From NCBI GenBank assembly GCA_018263365.1, contig JAANXI010000144.1, positions 1-16,025 of the forward strand: a DNA stretch of 16,025 nt. Direction: 5' to 3'. The position numbers and the translations under genes are program-made. Shown here piece after piece: positions 7,800 through 15,283 of the stretch. Under the pieces are notes generated by a model, which was given only the letters and a program-made list of their open reading frames with translations, ran no database searches and was not told the DNA's origin. Origin of the DNA: Fidelibacterota bacterium. Lineage in GTDB: Bacteria > Fidelibacterota > JAANXI01. Every line of letters begins with the position of its first letter. Position 1 is the first letter of the stretch.

Positions 7800-9197
7800 T
7801 TATTCCTCTGGTTTCTTAAACCGTAAAAACCCAATCAATCGCCAGAACCCCCAAAGCAGAAAAAGATACCCCACCAGAATCCCAAGTGTAACCCAGTAGC
7901 CAAACAGGGAATTACCAAAGAAGTTCATCGGGACATTCAGCACGACTAAAAGCGGAAACCCGAATACCAGCGCAACGCCGCTTCCATAGACAAGATCTTC
8001 TGCTACCGGCGTTTTGAACTCCGGATCGGTGACGCGTACCAGGACCAGCCCGGAATTGATCGTTCCGGTCATCTCACCAAAGATGCCGATAAACCGTTCG
8101 AAGTGATTGTTGTCGAAGGCCCTGTACTGCAACCAGCGACAGAGGAAATAACTTCCGATGCCACCAACTACACTCATCAATGCGAGCGGGAGCCAATATT
8201 GGCCAACGATGACAAGGGAGATCGCCGCTATGGCTCCAACAACAAGATAATCGACGAATACACCGGCGGAACGGGTCATGAGTCCCGGATCGATGAGATA
8301 GGACCTGCCAGAGATATCAAAGAGTTTCCGCACGCCGATGGCGATAAGACTTCCCAGCACGAAGTGAAACGACCAGAGCGTGCTGACAAAATCGTGCAGC
8401 CCCGCTGATTCCATCAGATTAGCGAGGAACGCCACCACGCCGTAGGTGATGAGGTAGAGAAAACCGATCAGTCCCAGTTGAAAGGCATACGGTTCAATGG
8501 CTTCAGTGGAGAGCGTTAACCGGCCGGCGACTTCCGGCTCCTTTTCCTTGACCACACCGATACGCATATCTCTGGAAATGCCTTCCATGCCATCGATGAG
8601 TTTGGTCTCGCGCCGCTTGATGCCGAGTTGGATGAGCCAAATCCCGGAGAAGTACGCGATGAGATATCCGATGGCCGCAAATGTAAGGCCAACATTCCCA
8701 CCGCCGGCAAATCCAAAACTCTCCCAGCTGTGTCCCATGGTGTATGCCACACCCGGGCCCATCCCGAATCCCAGCGGCAGGAGGAGGCCCATACCGGCAA
8801 ACAGGTCCGGCATCACAGTATAGATAAGAATCAGGGCGATCGTTAATCCGATGATGCCCTGGATCAAATAATTGGAGACAAACGCCAGTCCGGTGCTGAT
8901 GGGCCCTTTGCCCCAATCGGTTTTCTCCTCACGCAAACCGATAGCGATAAAGGTGAGTGCCAGCAGATGGTAGACGTACACACCGAGCCGGTCCGAGGTG
9001 ATGCTGGTTATACCCAACAGCTGAGGTCCCAGAATCAGCGCCAGAAATCCGGCGACTATATTGTTCGGAATCAGAAATCGCTGGAAAAATTTCACGTATC
9101 GCCGGAGAATAGTCGCGATGACCAAAAACATACTCAGCAGGCCAAAATCAATGACAACATCTTTGAGGTTAACCGTCAGATCCCATGTACTGCTCAC
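7800..9197 (-). CDS. GltS-like sodium symporter (ESS family)
   Basis: 465 residues, very hydrophobic, with about 10-12 likely membrane segments, so an inner-membrane transporter. Opening features such as FLIPNNIVAGFLALILGP (41-58) and LLALTFIAIGLR (78-89), and two re-entrant-like glycine-rich stretches (GFGMGPGVAYTMG 143-155 and FGEMTGTINSGLVL 373-386), fit the two-fold architecture of the glutamate:Na+ symporter family. It is longer than E. coli GltS (401), with a charged cytoplasmic-type loop at about 193-226. The start is GTG, supported by AAAGGAG six bases upstream. It lies 77 bases after the acyl-CoA ligase and just before the shared terminator, making it the last gene of the minus-strand block. 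The substrate is unproven; glutamate or an aromatic or dicarboxylic acid is possible. Confidence 0.7.
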   Translation of the reverse strand: MSSTWDLTVNLKDVVIDFGLLSMFLVIATILRRYVKFFQRFLIPNNIVAGFLALILGPQLLGITSITSDRLGVYVYHLLALTFIAIGLREEKTDWGKGPISTGLAFVSNYLIQGIIGLTIALILIYTVMPDLFAGMGLLLPLGFGMGPGVAYTMGHSWESFGFAGGGNVGLTFAAIGYLIAYFSGIWLIQLGIKRRETKLIDGMEGISRDMRIGVVKEKEPEVAGRLTLSTEAIEPYAFQLGLIGFLYLITYGVVAFLANLMESAGLHDFVSTLWSFHFVLGSLIAIGVRKLFDISGRSYLIDPGLMTRSAGVFVDYLVVGAIAAISLVIVGQYWLPLALMSVVGGIGSYFLCRWLQYRAFDNNHFERFIGIFGEMTGTINSGLVLVRVTDPEFKTPVAEDLVYGSGVALVFGFPLLVVLNVPMNFFGNSLFGYWVTLGILVGYLFLLWGFWRLIGFLRFKKPEE

Positions 9198-9203
9198 AAG
9201 ATA

Positions 9204-9210
9204 CTCCTTT
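9204..9210 (-). promoter_or_regulatory. Ribosome binding site fixing the GTG start of the symporter
   Basis: AAAGGAG on the minus strand, six bases before GTG. No ATG lies at a suitable distance, so GTG is the most credible start. Confidence 0.75.
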
Positions 9211-9231
9211 CAGCGTTTAACATCAGCGTTT
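9210..9231 (-). repeat. 9-bp direct repeat in the symporter leader
   Basis: AAACGCTGA (minus strand) occurs at 9223-9231 and 9210-9218, with a 13-bp period, directly ahead of the symporter ribosome site. It could be a regulator site or a small duplication. Confidence 0.4.
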
Positions 9232-9274
9232 GTTCGTCGTCAGGTGGCGATATATTTTCTACAGGGAGGTGGCA

Positions 9275-10981
9275 TTACTGACGAAATTGTTCCTTCTTCC
9301 ACTTCTGAAACAGATGCGCCACTTTATATCGCTGGTATTTCCCGGTGGATGTCACGGGCATTTCATCGCCAAACACCACGACTTTGGGCTGTTTGTGAAA
9401 CGGGAGATGAGCCCGGCATTCCGACAGGATATCCTCTTCTGTCAGTGCGGCTCCGTCTTCCGTCTGAATATACGCACCAACTTCTTCGCCATACCAGTCA
9501 TTTTCGAACCCAACGGCGATTCCGGCTTTCACACCGTCGATGTGCATCAATACTTCGTCGATTTCCAGGGGGGCGATATTCACACCACCGCGGATAATCA
9601 ACTCTTTCAGCCGTCCGGTGATAAAGAAAAACTGCCGCCCATGCTCATCCACCTCATAAAAGCCTTCGTCGCCGGAACGGAACCAGCCGTGTTTAAACGT
9701 ATCTGAATTGGCGTCAGGGTACTGGAAATAGTATTTCATAACATTGTGGCCACGGATGACGATTTCTCCGCGCTCACCGGGTTCCAGTGAGTTCCCGTCC
9801 TCGTCGTGGATGTCCATTTCGTTCGGTGGAATCGGCGCGCCAATCGACGGGTAACCGTAATCTTGCATCCAGTGGCGGTGCTCCTCTTCGGATAAATCCA
9901 GTGGCAGAAAACACGAATAGCAGGTAGTCTCAGATAATCCGTACCCGTGCATAATCGGAATCCCGAACCGTTCCTCGAACTGTCGGCCCAATTCGACCGT
10001 CAGCGGACCTGCGCCACAGATAATATGCCGGAATCCGCCCAGGTCAAGTTCTTCTCCGGAGATATCCGTCTGGAGCAGAATCTGGAGGAGCGTCGGCACA
10101 ACGCTCACGACCTGGACGCCCTCTTCTTGAATCCTTGGAAAAAAGGTGCTGGTCTGGAACCTGCGGTTCAGGACGGTAGTACCGCCGAAATACAGCGGAG
10201 TTAACAGGGTAACGACCGTCCCGTTGACATGGTGAATCGGAAGGACACACATCATTCGCTGGGGATCGTCCATCTCATGCCATTCGGCGATGGCCTTGGC
10301 ATCCACCAGCAGATTATACTGCTGCAGTACCACGCCCTTGGGTTTTCCTGTTGTGCCAGAGGTGTAGACGATGAACGCTTTCTCGTCCAATGTATTTTCG
10401 ATCGGGGAATCGAGTTCAACCGGATATTCATGGACGACATCAGGAAATACCGGCAGATTTTCCGAATTCTCGCCGGTGACTATAATCTGTTGCAGCAATG
10501 GCAACTGCGAATTCAGGGAAATGATTCGCTCCAGATACTCCGCCCGGGCAAATGCCAGTTTTACCTTGGAGTTTTCTAGAATGTACTGTATGCGCTCATC
10601 GTCTTCACCCACATTGATAGGGACTACACTCGCGCCAATCGACATGGCTGCCAGGTACTGAATGACCGTATCGCTGTGATTATGTGCGATTGTGGCTATA
10701 CGATCACCCCGGGAAATACCGGTGTTGCTCAGATAATTTGCGGTTTGATTGACTTGTTCACTGAATTCTCTGTATGAATACTGTGAACGGGCGCCCGATT
10801 CGTCATAATAGACAAGATACGGCTTCTCTCCGTATCGCTCTGCCTGTTTGGTCAGGAGATCGTGGATTCCGGTATAAGGTACAAGCCGGTCTCCCGGTGG
10901 AATCTCCCGCACCGTCTGCGCTCTGAGCAGGTTTTGTTGAGTCTCTGATGAATTTATATGTTGATTTATATGTTGTTCCAT
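9275..10981 (-). CDS. AMP-forming acyl-CoA synthetase
   Basis: 568 residues of the class I adenylate-forming superfamily, which activates a carboxylic acid with ATP and then forms a CoA thioester. Core motifs are intact: TSGTTGKPKG (207-216), GYGLSETT (346-353), GWFRSGD (432-438), the hinge GRLKELIIRGG (456-466) and the C-terminal Lys548 in TSTGKYQR. The order and length match fatty-acyl or aromatic-acid CoA ligases; the substrate cannot be read directly. Position after the homogentisate genes makes an aromatic or keto acid plausible, including acetoacetate, the pathway product, but classical acetoacetyl-CoA synthetases are longer, so this is a guess. The first residues read QHINQHIN, from a 12-bp tandem duplication. 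GGAGGT lies 13 bases before the ATG, a long spacing. Confidence 0.9.
   Translation of the reverse strand: MEQHINQHINSSETQQNLLRAQTVREIPPGDRLVPYTGIHDLLTKQAERYGEKPYLVYYDESGARSQYSYREFSEQVNQTANYLSNTGISRGDRIATIAHNHSDTVIQYLAAMSIGASVVPINVGEDDERIQYILENSKVKLAFARAEYLERIISLNSQLPLLQQIIVTGENSENLPVFPDVVHEYPVELDSPIENTLDEKAFIVYTSGTTGKPKGVVLQQYNLLVDAKAIAEWHEMDDPQRMMCVLPIHHVNGTVVTLLTPLYFGGTTVLNRRFQTSTFFPRIQEEGVQVVSVVPTLLQILLQTDISGEELDLGGFRHIICGAGPLTVELGRQFEERFGIPIMHGYGLSETTCYSCFLPLDLSEEEHRHWMQDYGYPSIGAPIPPNEMDIHDEDGNSLEPGERGEIVIRGHNVMKYYFQYPDANSDTFKHGWFRSGDEGFYEVDEHGRQFFFITGRLKELIIRGGVNIAPLEIDEVLMHIDGVKAGIAVGFENDWYGEEVGAYIQTEDGAALTEEDILSECRAHLPFHKQPKVVVFGDEMPVTSTGKYQRYKVAHLFQKWKKEQFRQ
10952..10975 (-). repeat. 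Perfect 12-bp tandem duplication at the ligase 5' end
   Basis: Two adjacent copies of ATTTATATGTTG (plus-strand reading) encode the doubled QHIN at residues 3-10 of the ligase. Being a multiple of three, gain or loss of a unit keeps the frame. The copies are identical, which suggests a recent duplication. Confidence 0.85.
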
Positions 10982-11010
10982 TGGTGCGAATTATACCTCC
11001 ATTGATTGCA

Positions 11011-11039
11011 CTTATGGCTTGCTGCGTAGATTAAATCAA
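11011..11039 (-). promoter_or_regulatory. Candidate internal promoter for ligase and symporter
   Basis: On the minus strand, TTGATT (11034-11039) and CATAAG (11011-11016) are 17 bases apart, each about 4/6 to the E. coli sigma-70 consensus. The start of transcription would be near 11004, just before GGAGGT at 10995-11000. The score is moderate. Confidence 0.35.
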
Positions 11040-11049
11040 AAAAGTATGT

Positions 11050-11067
11050 AAAACGCGGAAGTCGCGT
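11050..11067 (-). terminator. Weak terminator or attenuator after the flavin reductase gene
   Basis: On the minus strand ACGCG-ACTTC-CGCGT forms a 5-bp GC-rich stem, followed by TTT, then a T6 run at 11038-11043. It starts 13 bases past the flavin reductase stop. The short stem suggests partial termination at most. Confidence 0.35.
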
Positions 11068-11079
11068 GAGTGTGCGCCG

Positions 11080-11706
11080 CTATTTTGTTTCGTAGGGAAT
11101 GCGCGGCATAGCAAACAGGTCCGTCACCCGGCAGTAATCATCACCGGCGAGACGGGCAATCGGTTTTAGTTTTTCAAGATCAATGCGTCCCTCATGGTAC
11201 AAATCATCTGCTACATGAAAATAGACGACTTCTCCAATGATGACATTTCCGCTGCCGGGCGTTCCGTCTTCACCGATTGAAACATGCTTTGTCAATTTGC
11301 ATTCAAAATTGATCGGTGATTCCTTCACCCGTGGCGGAGTAATTTTGACCGATGGGGCAGGAGTCAGCCCAGCCTCCTCAAATTCGTTGTATTGCTTCGG
11401 ATATTCTGTCGCCGCAATATTCATGTTCTCCGCAATATCCTCAGTGACAATATTCACTACAAATTCTTCGGTCTCCAGGATATTCAATAAGGTGTCTTTT
11501 CGGGTGCCGTCCGCACTCCGATTGACCGGCGCAAACATAATCGTTGGCGGATTGGGGCACACTGCGTTAAAAAAACTGAATGGCGCGAGATTTAGCCGTC
11601 CGTCAGCATTTTGACTGGAGACAAAGGCGATCGGCCTCGGTACCACCGAACCAATCAACAGTTTGTAGTTATCGCGAAAAGGTTGCGAGTGCGGATCGAT
11701 TTCCAT
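11080..11706 (-). CDS. Flavin reductase-like domain protein
   Basis: 208 residues of the flavin reductase/flavoredoxin (FMN-binding split barrel) family. The N-terminal block is typical: IGSVVPRPIAFVSS (18-31), LNLAPFSFFNAVCPNPP (38-54), then KDTLLNI (70-76). The domain is complete. Members bind FMN and may reduce flavin with NAD(P)H or act as flavin oxidoreductases; the reaction here is unknown. It starts 47 bases after the hmgA stop, so it is probably cotranscribed. None of the three recognised pathway enzymes needs reduced flavin, so its link to homogentisate breakdown is unclear. It might serve an unseen monooxygenase or handle quinones formed when homogentisate auto-oxidises (inference). 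Confidence 0.85.
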   Translation of the reverse strand: MEIDPHSQPFRDNYKLLIGSVVPRPIAFVSSQNADGRLNLAPFSFFNAVCPNPPTIMFAPVNRSADGTRKDTLLNILETEEFVVNIVTEDIAENMNIAATEYPKQYNEFEEAGLTPAPSVKITPPRVKESPINFECKLTKHVSIGEDGTPGSGNVIIGEVVYFHVADDLYHEGRIDLEKLKPIARLAGDDYCRVTDLFAMPRIPYETK

Positions 11707-11753
11707 CAGGTGATTTCCTTGCCAGTGTGTAAATCGTTATCGTCTCTGTCGGT

Positions 11754-12905
11754 CTAATCTACCCAAGAATATGGATAGTCAGGATCATCGAGCTCCTGTG
11801 ATTGTTTGGTTAGGTATAACGGTCGAAACGTATCCAGCATTACTGCAAGTTCATCCGTTCGTTCTTTGCCTATACTGGCCTCTGTCTTGCCCGGCTGCGG
11901 TCCGTGCGGGACATTTCCCGGATGGTAGGTGATGGAGCTCCGTTCAACTCCTTCGCGGCTCATAAAGTCCCCCTCGACGTAGTAGATGATCTCATCGCTG
12001 TCGACGTTGTGGTGAAAATACGGCGCCGGAATGGATTTGGGGTGATAATCGAACAGCCGCGGCACGAAAGAGCAGATGACAAACTGCTCCGTTTCAAATG
12101 TCTGATGCACCGGTGGTGGCTGGTGAATTCGTCCGGTGATCGGCTCAAAGTCATCGATATTGAATATCCAGGGATAGAAATAGCCGTCCCAACCCACCAC
12201 ATCGAACGGATGATGATCGAGCACAAAGGTCGTGATCCGGTTCCGGGCTTTCACCCTGATGTGAAATTCGCCGGTTTCAACTCTGGGCTCCATATATTTC
12301 GGTCGCCTGAGGTCCCGCTCACAGAACGGCGAATGCTCCAGGAGTTGTCCATGTTCGTTCCGATATCGCTTCGGTGTGTTGATCGGCCACTGGGATTCGA
12401 AAATTAACAAGCGGGAATTATCGCTGTTGAGCGACATGTTGTAGGTGATACCCCGGGGAATTACTATGTAATCGCCCTTGTGAAATTCCAGTTTCCCGTA
12501 CGGTGATTTGAGTTCGCCTGACCCGTCGTGGACAAATATCACCTCATCGCAATCGCCGTTCCGATAAAAATCATCCATCGATTGCTCGGGCCTGCACACC
12601 GAAATCGTCACATCCTGGTTAAACATCAGCGGAATTCGTCCGGACGTGATATCACCGTGAACGGGAATGTCCTCCGTCCTCAGATGATGATGTCTTATTT
12701 TTTCATCCCATGCTTCCGGTTCCGGCAGCACTTCGCCCTCAACTTTTGTACTCACTGTCGGGGCATGGATGTGATAGAGAAGAGAGGTGATATTATTAAA
12801 CCCGTAGGTGCTTTTCAGTTCCTCGCGGTAGAGGTTTCCCTCCTCATCGCGGAACTGCGTATGTCGCTTGTGGGGGATATCCCCAAGTTGATGGTATAAA
12901 GGCAT
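11754..12905 (-). CDS. hmgA: Homogentisate 1,2-dioxygenase
   Basis: 383 residues, a short form compared with about 430-445 in Pseudomonas and human. It opens the homogentisate ring with Fe(II) and O2 to give maleylacetoacetate. A cupin pair is visible: an N-terminal half with GDCDEVIFVHDGSGEL (117-132) and KGDYIVIPRG (143-152), and a catalytic C-terminal half. Likely iron ligands are His299 and Glu305 in YFHHNVDSDEIIYY and His334 in NVPHGPQPG; the His-x5-Glu spacing equals that of the human enzyme. FDVVGWDGYFYPWIFNI (234-250) is a family block. It starts nine bases after the stop of the hydrolase gene, and its only ribosome site (AAAGGA) overlaps that gene's last codons, so the two are translationally coupled. 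Confidence 0.95.
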   Translation of the reverse strand: MPLYHQLGDIPHKRHTQFRDEEGNLYREELKSTYGFNNITSLLYHIHAPTVSTKVEGEVLPEPEAWDEKIRHHHLRTEDIPVHGDITSGRIPLMFNQDVTISVCRPEQSMDDFYRNGDCDEVIFVHDGSGELKSPYGKLEFHKGDYIVIPRGITYNMSLNSDNSRLLIFESQWPINTPKRYRNEHGQLLEHSPFCERDLRRPKYMEPRVETGEFHIRVKARNRITTFVLDHHPFDVVGWDGYFYPWIFNIDDFEPITGRIHQPPPVHQTFETEQFVICSFVPRLFDYHPKSIPAPYFHHNVDSDEIIYYVEGDFMSREGVERSSITYHPGNVPHGPQPGKTEASIGKERTDELAVMLDTFRPLYLTKQSQELDDPDYPYSWVD

Positions 12906-12914
12906 AGCGTCTGT

Positions 12915-13859
12915 TTATCCTTTTTTTGCTCCGATTGTATTGGTAAGCGTTCCTAAGCGTTCAATAGCCAGAGATACCGTATCGCCGGGCTGCAACCAGC
13001 CGTATTCATCTGCGCCCAGCTCCAGGATGCACCCGGTTCCGACCGTGCCGGATCCGATCACATCGCCTGGGTACAGCGTACAGTCCGCACTGGCGCGTTC
13101 GATCATCCTGGCGAAGCTGTGATAGAGCGTATTCCAGTTCCCGGATGAGTATTGTTCGCCATTTACGGTGGCGGTCATGGTAATGTTGTAGTTTTCACCG
13201 TCTTCGGCAGTAGATAACTCTTCCTGTGTCACGAGATACGGTCCCAGGGATGTTGCGAAGTCTTTTCCTTTCGCCGGGCCAAGACCGACCTGCATCTCCT
13301 CCCTCTGGACATCTCTGGCGCTCCAGTCATTCATAATTGCATAGCCCGCGATATATTCTTCCGCGTCCTCAGCGGAAATATCCCGTCCTTTGCGACCGAT
13401 AATTGCCGCAATTTCCAGTTCGAAATCCAGCGCTTCACTACTTTGCGGGTACGGAATTTCCGTATTCGGGCCGTACACCGCCTGGTGATTGCTGAAGTAG
13501 AAAACCGGGATGTCGTACCATTCATCGATCATGTCCAGTCCCCGATTGGCTCTGGCAGTCTTGACATGGTTCTCGAAGGCATAAAAATCGCGGAGCGATC
13601 GCGGAAAAGGTACAGGCGCCAGTATCTCGGCCTGACCATCGGGAAAAAACAATTCCGGTCGCGTGGTTGGTGAAGATTGCTCAAACATCTCCGTCACCAG
13701 CCGGTGGTTGTATTCGAAATCCTGTAGAAAATCAAGCATGTCATTGGGCATTTTCGTGTTCCCGAACGATCGGGCGGCTCCGGGAATATCGAAAATCCGA
13801 TCGTCGTGCCAGATACCTATCGAATGCAATCCTTCCCTTTGGTAGGAGATATACTTCAT
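12915..13859 (-). CDS. Fumarylacetoacetase-family hydrolase
   Basis: 314 residues; the catalytic fold of the fumarylacetoacetate hydrolase (FAH) family with only a short N-terminal part, against about 420 for the classical enzyme. Metal and catalytic residues can be placed: Asp91 and His98 in RDFYAFENHV (seven apart, as in mouse FAH), Glu147 and Glu149 in DFELEIA, and Asp178 in NDWSARD. The position between hpd and hmgA points strongly to cleavage of fumarylacetoacetate, or directly of maleylacetoacetate, to fumarate and acetoacetate. The family also includes other C-C hydrolases and decarboxylases, but the context makes those less likely. The start is supported by AAGGAAG seven bases upstream. 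The 16-base gap to hpd indicates cotranscription. Confidence 0.88.
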   Translation of the reverse strand: MKYISYQREGLHSIGIWHDDRIFDIPGAARSFGNTKMPNDMLDFLQDFEYNHRLVTEMFEQSSPTTRPELFFPDGQAEILAPVPFPRSLRDFYAFENHVKTARANRGLDMIDEWYDIPVFYFSNHQAVYGPNTEIPYPQSSEALDFELEIAAIIGRKGRDISAEDAEEYIAGYAIMNDWSARDVQREEMQVGLGPAKGKDFATSLGPYLVTQEELSTAEDGENYNITMTATVNGEQYSSGNWNTLYHSFARMIERASADCTLYPGDVIGSGTVGTGCILELGADEYGWLQPGDTVSLAIERLGTLTNTIGAKKG

Positions 13860-13875
13860 GTGAACGCTTCCTTAT

Positions 13876-15012
13876 TTAGAGATTACCACGTTTCTGCTGC
13901 TCGTATTCAATCGCCTCGAACAGCGCTTTAAAGTTCCCTTTGCCGAATCCCTGGCTGCCTTTTCGCTGAATCACTTCGAAGAAAAGGGTCGGACGGTCCT
14001 CAACCGGCTTGGTGAACAGTTGCAGCAAGTATCCCTGCTCATCCCTGTCGACCAGCACATGCAGGTCTTTGAGAACCTCGATATCCTCATCGATATCGCC
14101 AACCCGGTCCAGAAGGTTCTCATAGTAGGAATCCGGCACCTGCAAAAACTTGATTCCGTTTGTTCGCAGGCGATCGACAGCCTGGATTATGTCGTTCGTG
14201 TGCAGCGCAACGTGTTGTACCCCAGGCGATTTATAATAGTCCAGGTATTCCTGGATTTGTGACTTTTTCAGCCCTTCCGCCGGTTCGTTGATGGGCAGTT
14301 TGATCCGCCCGTTGGCATTCTTCATCACCCGGCTGCGCAACGACGAATATTTCGTGCTAATGTCCTTTTCGTCGAAGTTCTGGAGCACGTGAAATCCAAA
14401 GCAGGATTCGTAGTACTCGGCCCAGTCGTTCATCTTGCCGTCTTCCACGTTGCCAACGATGTGATCAACGAACTCCAGGTTGGTTTCGTTGATTTTCCAG
14501 TCCTCCAAACCGTACTCTTCGTATCCCGGCAGAAAGGTGCCTTCGAATTCGTCCCGCTGAATGAAGGTATGCTGGGTTTCGCCGTATGTCCCGACCGTGG
14601 CTTTCAGGATTTTCCCGCCGTCGCCGTATTCTTCCGTGGGTTCAGCAATTGGGATAGCGCCGTTCTTCACAGTCTGGTCAAACGCTGCCGCGGCATCGTC
14701 AACCCATAGTGCAATGTCTTTCACGCCGTCCCCGTGACGATGGACATGATCGGCTATCGGGCTGTCCGGTCCCAGCGGGGAAGTGATTACAATTCGTACC
14801 TTACCTTGCTCCACAACATAGGAGGCCGTATCCTTCACTCCGGTCTCCGGGCCGCGGTAGGCCACGGGCCGGAACCCGAAACCGCTGCAAAAGAAATGCA
14901 TCGCCTGCTTGGCATTCCCAACGTACATTTCCACATGGTCAGTGCCATGAATCGGGATGTCAATCTCTGTTGTTTGTGGATCTGCAACTGTCTCTATATT
15001 GGATTGAGTCAT
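13876..15012 (-). CDS. hpd: 4-Hydroxyphenylpyruvate dioxygenase
   Basis: 378 residues from the chosen ATG. It converts 4-hydroxyphenylpyruvate to homogentisate with Fe(II) and O2. Two vicinal-oxygen-chelate domains are visible, the first beginning at DHVEMYVGNAKQAMHFF (25-41). The iron ligands in the second are His184 (FVDHIVGNV), His267 (PGVQHVAL) and Glu346 (LFFEVIQR). The C-terminal GFGKGNFKALFEAIE (355-369) is characteristic. A longer frame opens with TTG at 15123, but its extra 37 residues are cysteine-rich, lack family similarity and would cover the promoter, whereas ATG 15012 has AAAGGAGT five bases upstream. 4-Hydroxymandelate synthase is homologous, but the adjacent hmgA and FAH genes favour this assignment. 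First gene of the minus-strand operon. Confidence 0.96.
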   Translation of the reverse strand: MTQSNIETVADPQTTEIDIPIHGTDHVEMYVGNAKQAMHFFCSGFGFRPVAYRGPETGVKDTASYVVEQGKVRIVITSPLGPDSPIADHVHRHGDGVKDIALWVDDAAAAFDQTVKNGAIPIAEPTEEYGDGGKILKATVGTYGETQHTFIQRDEFEGTFLPGYEEYGLEDWKINETNLEFVDHIVGNVEDGKMNDWAEYYESCFGFHVLQNFDEKDISTKYSSLRSRVMKNANGRIKLPINEPAEGLKKSQIQEYLDYYKSPGVQHVALHTNDIIQAVDRLRTNGIKFLQVPDSYYENLLDRVGDIDEDIEVLKDLHVLVDRDEQGYLLQLFTKPVEDRPTLFFEVIQRKGSQGFGKGNFKALFEAIEYEQQKRGNL

Positions 15013-15017
15013 CGCTG

Positions 15018-15025
15018 ACTCCTTT
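15018..15025 (-). promoter_or_regulatory. Ribosome binding site fixing the hpd start
   Basis: AAAGGAGT on the minus strand lies five bases before ATG 15012. It decides against the 37-codon longer frame from TTG 15123. Confidence 0.85.
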
Positions 15026-15086
15026 ATTTTACCTTTGTATTTATTAACAAGAAAGTGGAGATAGTGATGCGTCTTTTTACATTGAC

Positions 15087-15115
15087 ATAATAGTTGTCCG
15101 TCAGGACAAAGGCAA
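15087..15115 (-). promoter_or_regulatory. Candidate hpd operon promoter
   Basis: On the minus strand TTGCCT (15110-15115, 4/6 to TTGACA) and TATTAT (15087-15092, 5/6 to TATAAT) are exactly 17 bases apart. Transcription would begin near 15080, giving a leader of about 68 bases. Orientation and distance fit the operon that starts with hpd. Confidence 0.6.
15094..15109 (-). promoter_or_regulatory. Inverted repeat (likely operator) inside the hpd promoter spacer
   Basis: TTGTCC-TGAC-GGACAA: two perfect 6-base arms around four bases, filling 16 of the 17 spacer positions between the -35 and -10 boxes. A dimeric repressor bound here would exclude RNA polymerase. No regulator gene lies in the window, so the binding protein is unknown. 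IclR- or MarR-type regulators are known for homogentisate genes in other bacteria. Confidence 0.5.
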
Positions 15116-15283
15116 GCTGCCAAATTTAATTTACCCCTCGATGATACCGGAATAGGGAGGGGGGATTATACGCAATTCCGCAGAAAAATTTCCGCATCTG
15201 AGTTTGCCACTCACTGGAAAAATAGTTACATTTTATGCTCACATGACTTCTACGACAACAAAGAGGCAGGATTATTCCAGAGA

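Noticed and set aside
12918..12930. A7 run near the end of the FAH-family gene as a programmed frameshift site
   Set aside because: The stop follows two codons later and the downstream gene has its own start and ribosome site, so shifting has no evident product.
13876..15012. 4-Hydroxymandelate synthase instead of 4-hydroxyphenylpyruvate dioxygenase
   Set aside because: The families are homologous, but direct linkage to hmgA and an FAH-family gene supports the homogentisate route.
15013..15123. 37-codon N-terminal extension of hpd from TTG
   Set aside because: It has no family similarity, is rich in cysteine and histidine, overlaps the promoter-operator, and the internal ATG has an excellent ribosome site.
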